Origin: Rotaria macrura
Taxonomy: Eukaryota; Rotifera; Eurotatoria; Philodinida; Philodinidae
NCBI GenBank assembly: GCA_900239685.1
Contig: OENT01000331.1
Location: forward strand, 62,001 to 126,000
Direction: 5' to 3'
Length of the DNA stretch: 64,000 nucleotides
Shown: piece by piece, positions 37,601 through 49,603 of the stretch
How positions within the stretch are numbered: position 1 is the first letter of the stretch
Layout: every line of letters starts with the position of its first letter
Notes under the pieces: generated by a model
Told to the model about the DNA's origin: nothing
Seen by the model: only the letters and a program-made list of their open reading frames with translations
Database searches by the model: none
Made by a program: the position numbers and the translations under genes

Positions 37601-39432
37601 CAATAGTTAAGACAATAAGATAAAACGAGACGACTTCGTTCGCGTACAAATTGAATTTTTTCCACATCGATTTTATTCAGAAGTTGCAAACTTAAATTTC
37701 CGGTTGGAAATCCGTTCAACGCTTCGCCGTTATAAAGAGCCATTGGGATGTGTTGAGCATCGCCTAGTTTCAATTGAAAGAGATATTTGTTTGAATAGAA
37801 ACAGACTCGAAAGTCAATAACGTACGGCCGATGCAAAGACAAAAAAGTGACACTTGAATAACAGGAATCAAAAATTGAAATAAAAGAAAACTAAAGAGAT
37901 TCAACAGCGAATTCGATCGTGAATAGGTAAAGATAGAAAGTTTGATTTACCCAATACTTCCCTTGATAACAGTTAAATCTTTTAATATTAAAGCATAGAT
38001 TTTATGCCAATGAGGAAAAACGAAATAATCTGTAACAACTCGCTTGGCGTAAACCAACGCTTAAAAGGAACAAGAGGCTATTCAATCTAGATGGAAGATT
38101 GTTTTACGATGAAAACATACCACTTTTTTCGACTGGTCTGTTTCGGTGATGGGTTGGAAGGATGGTTTTATTTATTGGCGTCGGACTTCTATTCGTCGAT
38201 AGTTGATTCAACTGACTTTCATCGACTGGCATATCGTTGGCGTCGGGAAAAACGATATCGGTGGGCACATCGTTAACAATGGGCACATCAATATCGTTGA
38301 GCAACTCTCTACTCATATCCGAATCTCGATTGGTTGTTAAAACTTGTTGCTGAATTCGGTTTTGATCCTGACAACACAGGCGAAGGAAAACATTTTCCAA
38401 ACTCTAAATAAATGAACATTTCGAAAATGACTCATCGTTTTCTTCAATGAAACTCAATATCGAACAGTTTCATTGTATTTGCTCAAAAGAAGACTCGGCT
38501 CGTCCTCAGCCAACATTCGTCCACTGCGCATAAGTCCAACCTGAAACATTGACTTCGATCGTTTTTCTTGTTCTTCGTTGAAAATGAAACGAAAGAGGTT
38601 TACCCGATCAGCTTTGCGCGCTTCTTCAATGTAATGAGTTGTTATTACGATGGTTGTTTTACTTGTCTTCGATATGTTTATCAGATGAGTCCAAATCCTT
38701 AAAAGACAAGAAAGCCGACGACAAATCAATGAGAGTAACTGAAAACAGACGGGACTCGAAACTTTTCTCTGAGTAGGGGATCAACTCCAACAGTCGGCTC
38801 GTCAAGAATCAATAGTTGAGGTTGCTGAAGAAGCGCACAGGCTAATGATAGACGACGTTGTTGACCTCCGCTTTGAACGAGAATAACAAAGAATAAATGA
38901 GCATCCTATGAGAAATTGGATCTCCAAGCAGAGAATGAAAAAGCACCTTAGTTGTGAAACTTTTCTCGACGTTGAAGGCAAATCAAGAAACGAAACGAGA
39001 AATTCCTTTCGAGAGATTATATCACTTCGATTCATGTTGTGAAGACGACCAAAATGATGAAGCATTTCGGATATCGAGAAATCTTTATAGAGTGCAGTTT
39101 CTTGGGGCATGTAACCGACAGATCGACCGGGAACTTCATGCCGACGACTGCCCGGTCGTTTCCCAAGGACAATGACTTCACCTCGATTCAATTCTAGTCG
39201 ACCAACAATACAACGCAGAAGCGTCGTTTTACCACAGCCAGATGGACCCAGTAAACCGTATCTACAATTCAATTCGATTCAATTCAATTCGATTTGATTC
39301 GATTTAGATTACATACATTACTCCTGTTGGTACGCGAAGATTAATGCCATGTAGAACAGTTATGGAGTGACACCAATGACCATAGTTTTTCCACGCATTT
39401 TTAACACAAACAGCCAAATCTTGGCATTCACT
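34687..39432 (-). CDS. ABCH-type half ABC transporter (NBD followed by ABC2 membrane domain)
   Basis: Sixteen exons join in phase: 39317-39432, 38947-39261, 38763-38870, 38604-38697, 38466-38540, 38121-38403, 37951-38059, 37826-37890, 37648-37763, 37479-37582, 37343-37413, 35289-35668, 35165-35237, 35025-35111, 34857-34961 and 34687-34823. They total 2238 nt (745 aa). Order: Walker A (GPSGCGKTT, in [20 protein letters not shown]), the Q-loop ([11 protein letters not shown]), signature SGGQQRRLS, Walker B with D-loop ([12 protein letters not shown]), and the switch His (TTHYIEEA). Then a cytosolic linker ([10 protein letters not shown]), a first membrane helix ([17 protein letters not shown]), a large extracellular loop ([28 protein letters not shown]), and five C-terminal helices with [10 protein letters not shown]. 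This architecture and these words are those of ABCH/ABCG20-like transporters. The initiator exon, expected upstream near 39.5 kb, was not fixed. A 1.67-kb intron (35669-37342) separates the extracellular-loop exons. AATAAA (minus) at 34605-34610. Confidence 0.92.
35669..37342 (-). other. 1.67-kb intron of the ABCH gene
   Basis: Donor ATGACGA|gtaagt, acceptor tgaag|ACCAGCAA. The join gives [12 protein letters not shown] across the boundary, as expected for the family. I see no repeat or coding sequence inside. Confidence 0.7.
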
Positions 39433-41235
39433 CTTGCGATCACAATTAAATAGAAACAAACAAAGCAAAATGAATCAATCGAAATCCAGTAGAATAGATT
39501 CGAAAACATGGAAAATACTCATTCGATTTTCATTTAGCTCGTTGCTCAATTAGCAATTCAAATTTATCCTCAAGCGAAATCATGAAAAACGCTTCTTCTT
39601 TTCAGTAAATATTGTCTTTATCTGTGTAAAATTGTCTTACCATTATCAGACGTTCTTGTTTATCAACTAGAGATCTGTTCATAAATCATCGAGATAATTA
39701 ACGGGTGAAACGTATCTTGTCCTGTGTCAATAAGCCGTCTCCTTCTCCGTCCCGGTCGAGAGGTTCAGCAGACTCAGTTCGATTCAGAGAAGACCAGCAG
39801 AAGATTTCTATTCTTCATGAAACCATAGGTTTAAAATATTCAACGTACAGATTTGCCTTTGGCTCAAGATTCTCTATGTAAGGTTTCACTCTTCCTGTGA
39901 CTGGCGTCTCTCTTTAAACGAAACCCACAACAACCTTTTATCATCGACTGAAATCAACGGCAAACGTTGAAGCTAGTTGAGATTTTGTTAAGTAGTTCGG
40001 GATAGAACTAGTCTCTGCATAAGATTCTATCGCTCAAGTTGAATGTTGAACGATAAATAAGTGTGCTTTCTGTGTTTCGTTGTCGAGGCAAAGGCTCGAA
40101 CGTTACTTGACGGGGAAAATTCGTCGTCATGAATTAAAGCCGATTCCTCGTTGAAGCATGGCAAAGGCGATTCGTCGATCGAATATAAATAAACATGCGC
40201 GATAGGATTGAAGTGCTTTGCTCAATCGTTGATCGTCAGTATCCCTTGAAGATTGAGTGATATTATTCAGAGAAAACCGAGTCGAGTCGTCGATCTTCAT
40301 CAATCTCAGCTTGTTTTTATTATTTGTCGAAGGAGGAAAAACAACTTCTTCGACTTAATTCATTTGTTGTTTCTATGCGATTTGAAACAAATGAATAACG
40401 ATCGAGTGTGCTAATAAAGTCCTTAAATAGGATCAGCAATCGATAGATCATAAAAGGAATTGAGTCGCTCATATTTGTCTGAGTAAACAATCTACATGAG
40501 GCAAATGCATAAGATGATTTCTCGTGTTTTTATCGATATCGCTTGATCGACTATTGAGTTGACTGACATCTCTGTCTGACACGAGAGTCGATGCTTACTC
40601 GTTCACAAGCATTGAGTGCTCATCGAACTAATTTATATGAAGACGCCTGGTTTGCACCACTTCGACAGATCGATGATTCGAACGGCAACGTTTTAATTCA
40701 AGGTCGATGAAATTCGAAGACGAATAGTTTAATGTTAGCGGTCGAGTATTCGAATTTTGTCATTCGATTTCGTTTGAAGGACAAGCGTCTGTCCGAGGGA
40801 ATGTTCTTTCTAATATTTGTAAACGTTCAAACTGTAAATCGTTATGAGTAGGCTTACAACTGAAATGACCACCGATAGTATGAAATTCAGTGGAATATTT
40901 ATATGACTTGATTGTCTAATATTTGAACATTGACGTGTTTCGAGTGAGAGTGTTGAAAAAGTCTTCACTTCTTGTGATAAGGATTTTATTTAGAGCACAA
41001 GTCTTGAAAACTATCTACTCTACGGTCCGACACTCGATTCGTTCTATCGACAGAACACTTTCGTTCTTCTTTCCTTTTCTCTTTGCTTGATTTTTGCAAA
41101 ATTCAACTAAAACAATAAATTACACGACTAATTTCCTCGCCGATCTTTCGAATGTCTCCATTGGCTTCATTGGGTGTCCAATTAAATTGCCTCACAAGTC
41201 ATTTAGGTCGGTGACACAGATTGAATCCATTGTGC
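39433..41235. other. ABCH upstream region, no other gene recognised
   Basis: It should contain the first exon and promoter of the ABCH gene. An ATG at 39581-39583 opens about 17 codons (MISLEDKFELLIEQRAK) and then a TGA before a usable donor, so it does not join in frame. The remainder has no recognisable feature. Confidence 0.45.
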
Positions 41236-41243
41236 AATATCTG

Positions 41244-41391
41244 CAAGGAGGAAACGTGATACTTCATACCTTACGTACTTTAAGATACTTCATCATACTT
41301 TGACATACTTTACCGTACTTCAATATACTTTAAGGTACTTTACCGTACCTTACTGTACTTTAAAGTACAAAAATATCATGTTTCCCCCTTG
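41244..41391. mobile_element. 148-bp hAT-like MITE with internal 10-bp tandem repeat
   Basis: Terminal inverted repeats: CAAGGAGGAAACGTGATA at the left, and the reverse complement of the right end reads CAAGGGGGAAACATGATA (16 of 18 identical). It is flanked by a perfect 8-bp duplication, aatatctg, at 41236-41243 and 41392-41399. The interior (about 41,276-41,368) is a tandem array of about nine 10-bp units of the form ACTTTAnnnT. Size, ends and duplication fit a hAT-type MITE. Confidence 0.85.
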
Positions 41392-41399
41392 AATATCTG

Positions 41400-44300
41400 T
41401 CGCGTTCAGCTCGTGCCTAGGCACCTGAGTAAAGACCGCCGTCACATTAGCAATGCCACAATCGAAAGCCTTTCATCGATCTTCGTTTGTGTTTCACCCG
41501 CAAATTCGATCTTCATCGATTCTCTTGTTCAAAGCTTGGAAAATTGTTGTCGACTCTCTTTTCAAGTATAACTTGAGTTGCTTCTACTAAGCAAACAGTT
41601 TCGATTTTATTACGATAAAAATGCTTTAACTGAAAGAGAGCTACATTATCTACGAAGTTAAACGCCCAGTTTCAATTAGAGCAACTGTAGGAAAATAAAG
41701 TTGTTTTACATAGTTCTTTCGAATTCGTGTTTACTACACGTTGATATAAAAGCACATTTCATGTCAACGAAAGAACAATTCAGTTTGAAAACTTAAAAAA
41801 AAATAGAATCTCACCAGTGATCGACTTCTCATTGAGTAGATGGAAAATGAATTGAATATTTGACGATGGTTGCTCGTGCTGCTCACTGAGTCCCATTTGA
41901 ATGCACCTGTTCTCAGTCAGCGATCGACTGAAGAGAAATAAGAACCTTGTTAATCTTTATCGAAGGCAGCAGCCGATAGAAAAGAGTTATAACCACTCGA
42001 ATATGCTGAGAATGAGAAGACAAGCGAAAATTCTTCAATGTCTCTTAATGAATCTCGAAGCCTCATCGTCATTCGAGAAATTCTTCAAGAAATGAGTTTG
42101 GCAAACAACTGTTCGTCATCAACAGTTGTCGCTTGTTGTTCTCGGCAGGTTGGCGCTCCTCACCAGGAGCGGGTGTGTCGACAACGTAACACCCGTCAAT
42201 AATCAACCATTTTCTATACTGATTAGTCAAACGACGGGAAAACGAGCGTATGATTGAAATTTAATTGACGAAAAATACAAAGTGGCTTAGAAGAATGCAG
42301 CCGGTTTATCCTATGATCATCGTTCTTTCATTTCTTTTCTTGGTTAAACTACCTCTGTTGTACATTAGCAATTGACTTTATTCGAATAACTATCAACGTT
42401 CTGTTTTGAATACGAGTTCTAATCAGCATCGTATCAACCAGGGCGAAGCGTAACGTGCAGACTTGTACGTTGTTTTGAAAGGCAGAAGTGATTAAAGTTC
42501 GTTAGAAAGTCTGAAACCAGAGAAAAGCGTCTCGCCTGAGATTTCTTTGAAACAAAACGTTTCCATTAGATTGTCCGCCAGAAAAATGGCGAATTGTAAT
42601 GTGAAGTCGAGTTCCTGAAGGACTTTATCATGAGCTTTTTCAAATCAGACAGAAATTGTAATAGAAACTTCGACCGAAAGTCGGACTCGTTTTTCAATTT
42701 TTAATGCGGAATAGACCTTGCCTCTTCCTCCCTCGCGATCCCAAATCTTCAATCTCGGTAACTCCTCCTCCTAGTAATCGAATCTTCCTCGTTTTGATTA
42801 GTTAAAGATTACAACAATTTCGAATTTTATTATTTTTAAACGCAGTATCTTGAAGGACAAAGCTTTTACATCCCTCCCCTCTCCTCCTAAGTTGGAAGTA
42901 TCGGTGGGGCAGCCCTTTTTTCTCACAATTACAGCCTTCTTTAATTGGTGCCTATAAAACGTTCGGCTTGTTATTAATTGAACATTGTTCTTCATACGGA
43001 ATCTATCGCGTGAGAAGGCCAAAACACTATTTACTATTGAGTCGATCATTTGTTTATGAACAATAAGATTTTCCCTTTAACGATCGGAACAAAAGCGTTA
43101 AAAGTTGGCTTCGACGATTCCATTTGTAAAATATGAAGTAACACGACACGGCACGTGACAATCTGAATGTAAAAGTTGATTTCGACAGTTTTTCTTTCTC
43201 CGTCGGAAAGAGAGCAGCCGCCAAAGAGAGAAGAGCCGCTGCAAGTCCAACCGATGCTTGGCATCTAGATAAAATCCATTCTATGTCTTTTCTCCGTCGA
43301 TCTATCGCGGTTGGACAATTTTCTCGAAGTTTTAAATCTAAACCTAATTGGTTCAAGGTTAAATCCAAACACTAGGCTCTCGTTATCGGCCATCGAACGA
43401 TCTGTTTTCGTTTAGAGCTTGTGAGTGGATGCTTGACTCGATCGTCGACCTTTTCCTACAAGTTTTCTCGTTAACAATGAACTAAACGAAACATTGCTTG
43501 ACGAATCACATCGATCAAAAGTCTTAGCAAAAAATATTATCGTTTATTCCATGTTCTTCTTAACTGCGACAAAGTTAAAATTCATTTTTTATCGTCAATA
43601 TTTTAGAGATCGACTCTGGATTTCACACTGATTCTTAGGTATCGATCTTTGGTTTTAACTAGTCTGCTTCTTTTCGCATGTTCACGTGGCATTCCAGTAT
43701 AAATAATAAAACAAATTCTCCTATCTGTCGGCAAGGAGAGTGGATAGAAATCGGTCGAAGTTGGTCAAGATCCAGTTTGACTCGACAGAATCCAAGTGGC
43801 AAAGATAAGAAGTATGCCGTTGTTTATGATCGATGTTTCTCACGAGAAGAAAACCGACCGTGACACGAACGAAAATCGAACGTTTTTCTGTCGGACTTCT
43901 CCGTGTTAAAGATGAATCAAGTCGGTTTTGATTGTTTACTAAACTTTGATTATTTAAAGTTAATGCCGATTTATCGTTTGTTCTATTACATTTGTCGACG
44001 GGCAAAAGATCAAAAAAGAAAATGAAAATTAAATAAAATTTGTCACGGGGAGGAAGGAGGTCGACTAAAATTCGCGCCGAATGATGTCGATCGACCGACT
44101 TTCTAAGGCATGTTGATTTATTTTTGACGAGGTTCATGGTGTCTTCTGCTAGCTTGTTTAAAGTACTTATTCTCGACGAAATCCATCGAATTCGAATCGA
44201 CTACCGAGAAGAGTTTCATTCTATTCTAATCGCGATGTTTTGACACCGGATCTATTCAAAAGAGTTGCTCGAATGCTCATCTTCCTTGAAACGACCTGAA

Positions 44301-45950
44301 TCGATCATCGACATGATGAGGAGAGAAGATTAAAGAAAGTCCAACACATTCTCCAATGGTTAACGGGAGAAGCTTAGTGAAGATACTTAATTAATCTATT
44401 CTGTTCTATGAAAATGCTGGCGACGAGAACAAACTGGACACTCAACGGATTGTTTGCTACCTACTGTGTCTTCTTCTGCCAAAGGGATAGTCGATTTGCC
44501 GTTTTCCGAAAAAAACAAACATAATTCTCGATCCAACAGCTCTATGCGACTGTTTGGCAACAAAAGGTCGTCAGCGGTCAAACACTTGAAAATTTCACGG
44601 TTATCTTCGTCTATCAAAATGCGAGCTTTTCTTTCTTTTCAGTTGTACGTTCGTAAAAAAGCGCAGGTCAGATTGATAGCTGTCGGTTGCTCCTCGGAAG
44701 TCGAATACATATCTTTGAAACTTTCCACGAATGATCAAAACAAGAGCCGACGAGGCAAGTCTGCTCAAGAGAAACGTTGAACACTTTTGCCAAATTTTAT
44801 GAAGTTTCGAACGATTTCGAAATGTTCCTCACCTCTTTCACTCTCTCGAATTCCTTGAGCTTTGTCGGAAAGATTTGGCTATAGGCTCACTGGTCACTGC
44901 GATCATTGCAATCTTTAGACTTGCAGTAAACGAACAGATAGAAAAACAAAAATCTTTCAAAGTAATGTAAAATATACCGTGCTTCGAGCTCTACAAGAAT
45001 ATGTACAGGAGAGTAGAAAAAGGTCACTGCATGAAGTTCATAAATGGTATCATTTAAAATACCTGGGAATTAGAACTTGACGCCAATTTCGACCTAATTG
45101 GAGACTTGTTGATAACTCACAAGGGCTACATCGGCTTGAGTCACAGCTGTTGTCCCATGAAAACTGTATGAATGCTCAAAATGTGTCACCTATTTCAAAC
45201 GAACACATGTAGCCAACATAGGAAACGATTCAAAATTTTACCCTGATAACAAATCAATTTCAGTGTTTGAAGAAAAACTTGAGATTTTGCATCTCAAACT
45301 AGATCTTCAATTATAATGTCAGTATGAGTTTTAAAGCGCTATTTGTGTTCTATCCATCATGGAAGAAATTAGGCTTCTAGAACTTAATGTTAAAACATAA
45401 TACGCTTTGACATATGTCTACGGATACTGTTGGTTTCGAGGTTAGCAACATCATTATTTTTATCGATGCCTACGCGAATACACAAGTTAGTTCTTCTCTG
45501 TCACAAGAGTTATGGAAATTCTCTCAATGAAAAATAATCACAACTTGTTACCGATATAAAACGATCAGACATATAGAAGATATGCGTTATCGTAGTTTAT
45601 GTGTTGATGATTTCGATATTGTTACCGAGTCATGTGACTATGCTTAGGCATCTTATCTGCGAAAAGATTTCTTTTCTCGGCTGAATCATCAATTGATGTT
45701 GAGATCTGCTATAGTTTTTTATCAAATTACCCAGTGAAAACTCAAACCAATTTCACTAAATATTCATTAGACGTGTCGATCGGGCCATATGTTGAAAATC
45801 TTCGGTAACACCAAATAGCGAAGGGCAACTGTTCATGTATGAATCGATGATATTTGTCCGTCGTCTTCGACGCGAAGACTCTTCGGATATTAAAAATGTC
45901 GACCTGCAGATCCTCAACTGATTCATCGAGTTTGACAAGATCTTTGGAAA
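41400..45950. other. Mostly non-coding; one ambiguous open region
   Basis: Short open frames are scattered on both strands without recognisable domains. The only stretch that looks like protein is at 44396-44770, listed separately. Confidence 0.45.
44396..44770 (-). CDS. Ambiguous coding-like region, minus frame interrupted by TGA
   Basis: On the minus strand one frame reads SFVESFKDMYSTSEEQPTAI, NLTCAFLRTYN, a TGA, then KERKARILIDEDNREIFKCL, TADDLLLPNSRIELLDRELC and, near the end, SVECPVCSRRQHFHRTE, then TAG. Both sides of the TGA have protein-like composition. The plus strand is also open here and has a good polypyrimidine acceptor (tttctttcttttcag at about 44641), followed by LYVRKKAQVRLIAVGCSSEV. 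I cannot decide which strand, if either, is coding, and I recognise no family. Confidence 0.25.
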
Positions 45951-46748
45951 AATAAACGTGAAAACTTCGGACTTGTGTCCGAGAGTTATGTGTACTTCAA
46001 AAAGTGAATGAGACAAATCATTCATTCTAGAATGTGTGCACGGATGAAGTATCTTGGTAAACCTTTTTGGGAAACTCCAAAACTACTGATCATCTCAGAC
46101 ATATCTAGGCAATTTCGTTTCTAGATGCAGTTTTTGTGCATTTGAGACCTTTTTGCAGCCAATGTTTTGTTAGAAAGCTGCGATTTGGTTCAAAACTAAT
46201 ATCAGATTCGGAATCAGCGTTAAAAACTGAGTCNNNNNNNNNNNNNNNNNNNNNNNNNNNNNNNNNNNNNNNNNNNNNNNNNNNNNNNNNNNNNNNNNNN
46301 NNNNNNNNNNNNNNNNNNNNNNNNNNNNNNNNNNNNNNNNNNNNNNNNNNNNNNNNNNNNNNNNNNNNNNNNNNNNNNNNNNNNNNNNNNNNNNNNNNNN
46401 NNNNNNNNNNNNNNNNNNNNNNNNNNNNNNNNNNNNNNNNNNNGAATCAGCGTTAAAAACTGAGTCGATTTATATACGTTGTGGATAATTCTGAGAAAAA
46501 AGTTTTTTTTGAAAAAATCCCTGTACCACCCCTCAGGGATTGTTTGGTGAAAAATGACAATTTTTTCAATAACTCAGCCATTTCTCGACGGATCCTTCTC
46601 ATCTTCGAACTTGACCTAGATATTGATGAGACAATTCTGTGCACAAAATTTCAACTCAATCGAATGTAATTGTGAAGAGTTATCGAATAAACGGACGGAC
46701 ACACTGACCGATTTTAGTAGTGTACTCACTTTTTGAGTACACAAAAAT
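45951..46748. repeat. Dispersed repeat, copy A (contains the N gap)
   Basis: Copy A is inverted relative to copy B at 62366-62930; long stretches are near-identical with scattered substitutions. Both copies begin with a hairpin around AACTTCGGAC and end with a hairpin gtgtactca-ctttt-tgagtacac. A TGTGTACT-CAAAAAGTGA motif is inverted near both ends, which suggests a non-autonomous DNA transposon. A 62-codon frame is open in both copies but matches no known protein. Confidence 0.7.
46234..46443. other. Assembly gap of 210 N
   Basis: A run of 210 N inside repeat copy A. The same 23 bases occur immediately before it (46211-46233) and immediately after it (46444-46466), while copy B has this segment once (62648-62670). 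The gap therefore looks like an unmerged 23-bp contig overlap. Confidence 0.95.
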
Positions 46749-49090
46749 GGCTCAGTTATCTCATAGTGAACATATCTAATATTCATTTTTTAGACGATCG
46801 TTGACCTAAACTTGCCTCATCTTAACTGTTTTCGACCGATTCTATTCGAGGTTCGATAGTTACGCATTTGCAAGAGCAAAAATGAGAAGAGAAAATCGAA
46901 CTCTGTCATCGGCATATTGCTTTTCTTGTAACTAGATCTAATGTGTCAATGACTTTGATTAAGAGAAGATCGATGTTGACTAGATGGCCATAGACGCGCT
47001 CTTGGTCTCGCATCTGTCTCATAGACAATGTCCGTAACGGATGTTGTTTACAATCGAATGCTGTCGGTTTTTGGATCGTTCACTGGTCGTTCTGTTTGAC
47101 TTGGCATGCAAAACGCAGGTAGCGCACAGACGTTTTTTCAACTTCGAACGACTATATCTACAGAATGGAAGAAGGGAAAGACTTGTAATTGTTAAGAAAT
47201 ATGTAAGTAAAATAATACTATCATACTTGAAAATTTCAACCTCAACTATTTTGTTACTTGGATTTCTTGAGGAAAACACTAGTCGGTAAGACAGACAAAA
47301 AAGGCCCTCGTTTCCTGGGGGATACAGAAGGAGTGATTAATCCTGCCAACTACTCCATATTCATAAATTTGGAGAGATGTAATTTTATAGGTGAAAGATA
47401 AGGCTATCTTCTGGTCAAGAGAAAACATTCACAGCTGGAAAAATGAGTGAACTATTGACAATACATTAAGTAACGCACAGACATTAAGTTTTACGATGAT
47501 TTTCACAGGTCTAAAATTTTGTTTCGTGTTTGGAAATATCACTTAGGATATCCAAGTAACAATGTTCATTTGTATCTCAGCTATCAGTACTATTTTAAAT
47601 TTTAAAAATGCTTCTATTAATGAAATACGATAAGAGAAAAAGAGCCTTTTCAAGTTACTTTTACATGAAAAAACTGAATTTTGGCTGGCAATCATCACTT
47701 AGTTTCGTAATTATTAAAAACAAACGAGATAGATCAACGCAGAATCTACGAAAACCTGCATAAAAACGTTAAATGACTAAGATCTGTTGTTTCCTCTCAG
47801 AAAATTTGAGCGCTCAACTTCAGCCATGCTGGTTGACCGTTAACCGTTTTGTATGTTGGGTTATTCATAAGGTGACATTTCATAGAACAGTCACGTGTTT
47901 CTTTTTTTCTAACTGTAATATGAAAGTCGACTGTAGACGCCGCATCTTTCTCAGATGAATCTATCGAATAATTGGCCGCGGTGATTTGTCTCGACGAATC
48001 TTTAATCAATAGTTTCAGTCAAATAATGGGATTAGTTAGTCGTTTCGGGAATTGAATTCATCGAAGATTAGCACGGGGGCATGCTAGCGAGGGGTATTTG
48101 CCTTCAAGGGTTGTTGTTTTTAGTAATTTAGGATTGCGCTGAGAGACGGAAAACGGCAGTCAAGCGGTCGATCGAAACAGTCTTTGGTTTCTTGGAATCA
48201 CGTTTGTCGAAATTTAATCTTGAAACTTGATTTGAAAGAGAAAACGAGACTATTATGTTAAAGATTCAAGTGATTGTATTGGCGTGACATCTTTTGCTTT
48301 GTTTTATAAAATATTTCATTGGAGTTCGTTGATTGTAGAACACGTATCAGTCATTTTTTTTGTTCGAAGGGTGAGGACTCGGCTCGGCTTTGGATCGAGA
48401 TTGTTTTATTCTTGCCCAACGATGTTTTCATCGTCGCAATCGATTTCTCTCATCAAGTAAATAGATCCGAAACGAGAATGAAACTAGTAAAAGCATGGAC
48501 ACCGATCGTTGAGTCTGATGAATATTTGAACGACTTACGATGCATATATTTCTGTAAGAATTCATCATGTTAGATTGTCTTGATGATGATGTTCATCAGA
48601 AACCGATTGCTATTGTTCGATCGTTTGGATAAGTCACAAATTGAATTGTTTGACTCATGTTTCTGAATAAATTTCTATGCGAACGTTAGCTACTAAACAA
48701 GTCTCGATGCAGCAATAGAAATGCGATGTTTAGTTAATTCGAAAAGTTATTCGATGAGTGTTAGTGAATCATCGAGGTGGATTTTATTTCGATTTTCGAT
48801 TTAATTTACATGTGTCGGTTAGTTTAGCTGTTTCATTCGACTGCTAGATGACTGAAAAATCGATTGGATTGAATGAAGAGGCTGTTGGTCAGTCACGTGA
48901 AGTCTCTTCGTTCTATTTAAGGAATAAACTAAGCGCAATCGATAAGTTGAATGAAAGGCGAAGTAGTTGTCTGAGTCTATCCGACGAATCAGTTATCGTA
49001 GTGTTTGGTGCGATAGACTGACCTGAATCGGCTCATGCTTCAATGAGAAACGAATTAATGGATAGTTGAATTCGTATTCTAGATAAAACG
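46749..49090. other. Intergenic, nothing recognised
   Basis: Short open frames only, on both strands. It should include the promoter of the small membrane protein gene at 49091. Confidence 0.45.
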
Positions 49091-49603
49091 ATGGACGACG
49101 TTACAATCGAAGACGAATTTGAGTCGAACGAAGATTCACCACCGGAATCGAACAATGGAAATGTTTTCGGGCAAATATTCTCAATGATTAAAACAAGTAA
49201 AGTGTTTTGTCTTTTTTCGCAAATGCATTTATCTGAAAAGAATTGCTTAGTCAACGGTGATTCGTCGGTACTCGTTCTGTTGATCTTGTCAATCGCTCTC
49301 TGTTTTATTATTTATGTGAACAGAAATCGACGACGACGACGTCCAATCCTAAATCGACAGCCGAATAATAGTGGAAATGAAAATCACCAACATGGAAATT
49401 CTCGTAAAGCTTCATTTTGATAATTTTTAAATCGAAAATTCGAAGTCGGTATGATTCTTCTAGATGATGAACTCAATCAATTCGATCATATGGAACGCAT
49501 TAGAGAAAGACAACAAAAAGCGTACGCCGAACAAGCTCAACGTCTTGCTCAACAAAAAAAATCTGTTAAGCGTTCTCACCTCTTGTCTGCTTTAGCTAAA
49601 TAA
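49091..49603 (+). CDS. Small single-pass membrane protein with charged C-terminal helix
   Basis: Exons 49091-49196, 49251-49403 and 49464-49603 have introns of 54 and 60 nt, GT-AG ends and matching phases. The total of 399 nt gives 132 aa. The N-terminus is acidic (MDDVTIEDEFESNEDSPPES). One membrane helix follows (SSVLVLLILSIALCFIIYV), immediately followed by a basic stop-transfer block (NRNRRRRRP), a low-complexity Asn-rich linker, and an amphipathic, probably coiled helix (FDHMERIRERQQKAYAEQ, then AQRLAQQKK). There is no signal peptide. Acidic N-terminus and basic tail suggest a cytosolic C-terminus. I do not recognise the family. The tail is loosely like helices that bind VCP/p97, but without an exact motif. 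The stop codon overlaps an AATAAA signal (49599-49604). Confidence 0.65.

Noticed and set aside
43046..43393. Adjacent minus-strand frames, one starting MADNESLVFGFNLEPIRF
   Set aside because: The first frame stops after 42 codons with no usable donor, and the second begins directly at the stop, so there is no supported gene model.
46481..46669. 62-aa frame conserved in both copies of the 46/62-kb repeat
   Set aside because: Conservation is explained by the nucleotide identity of the repeat copies; no similarity to transposase is visible.
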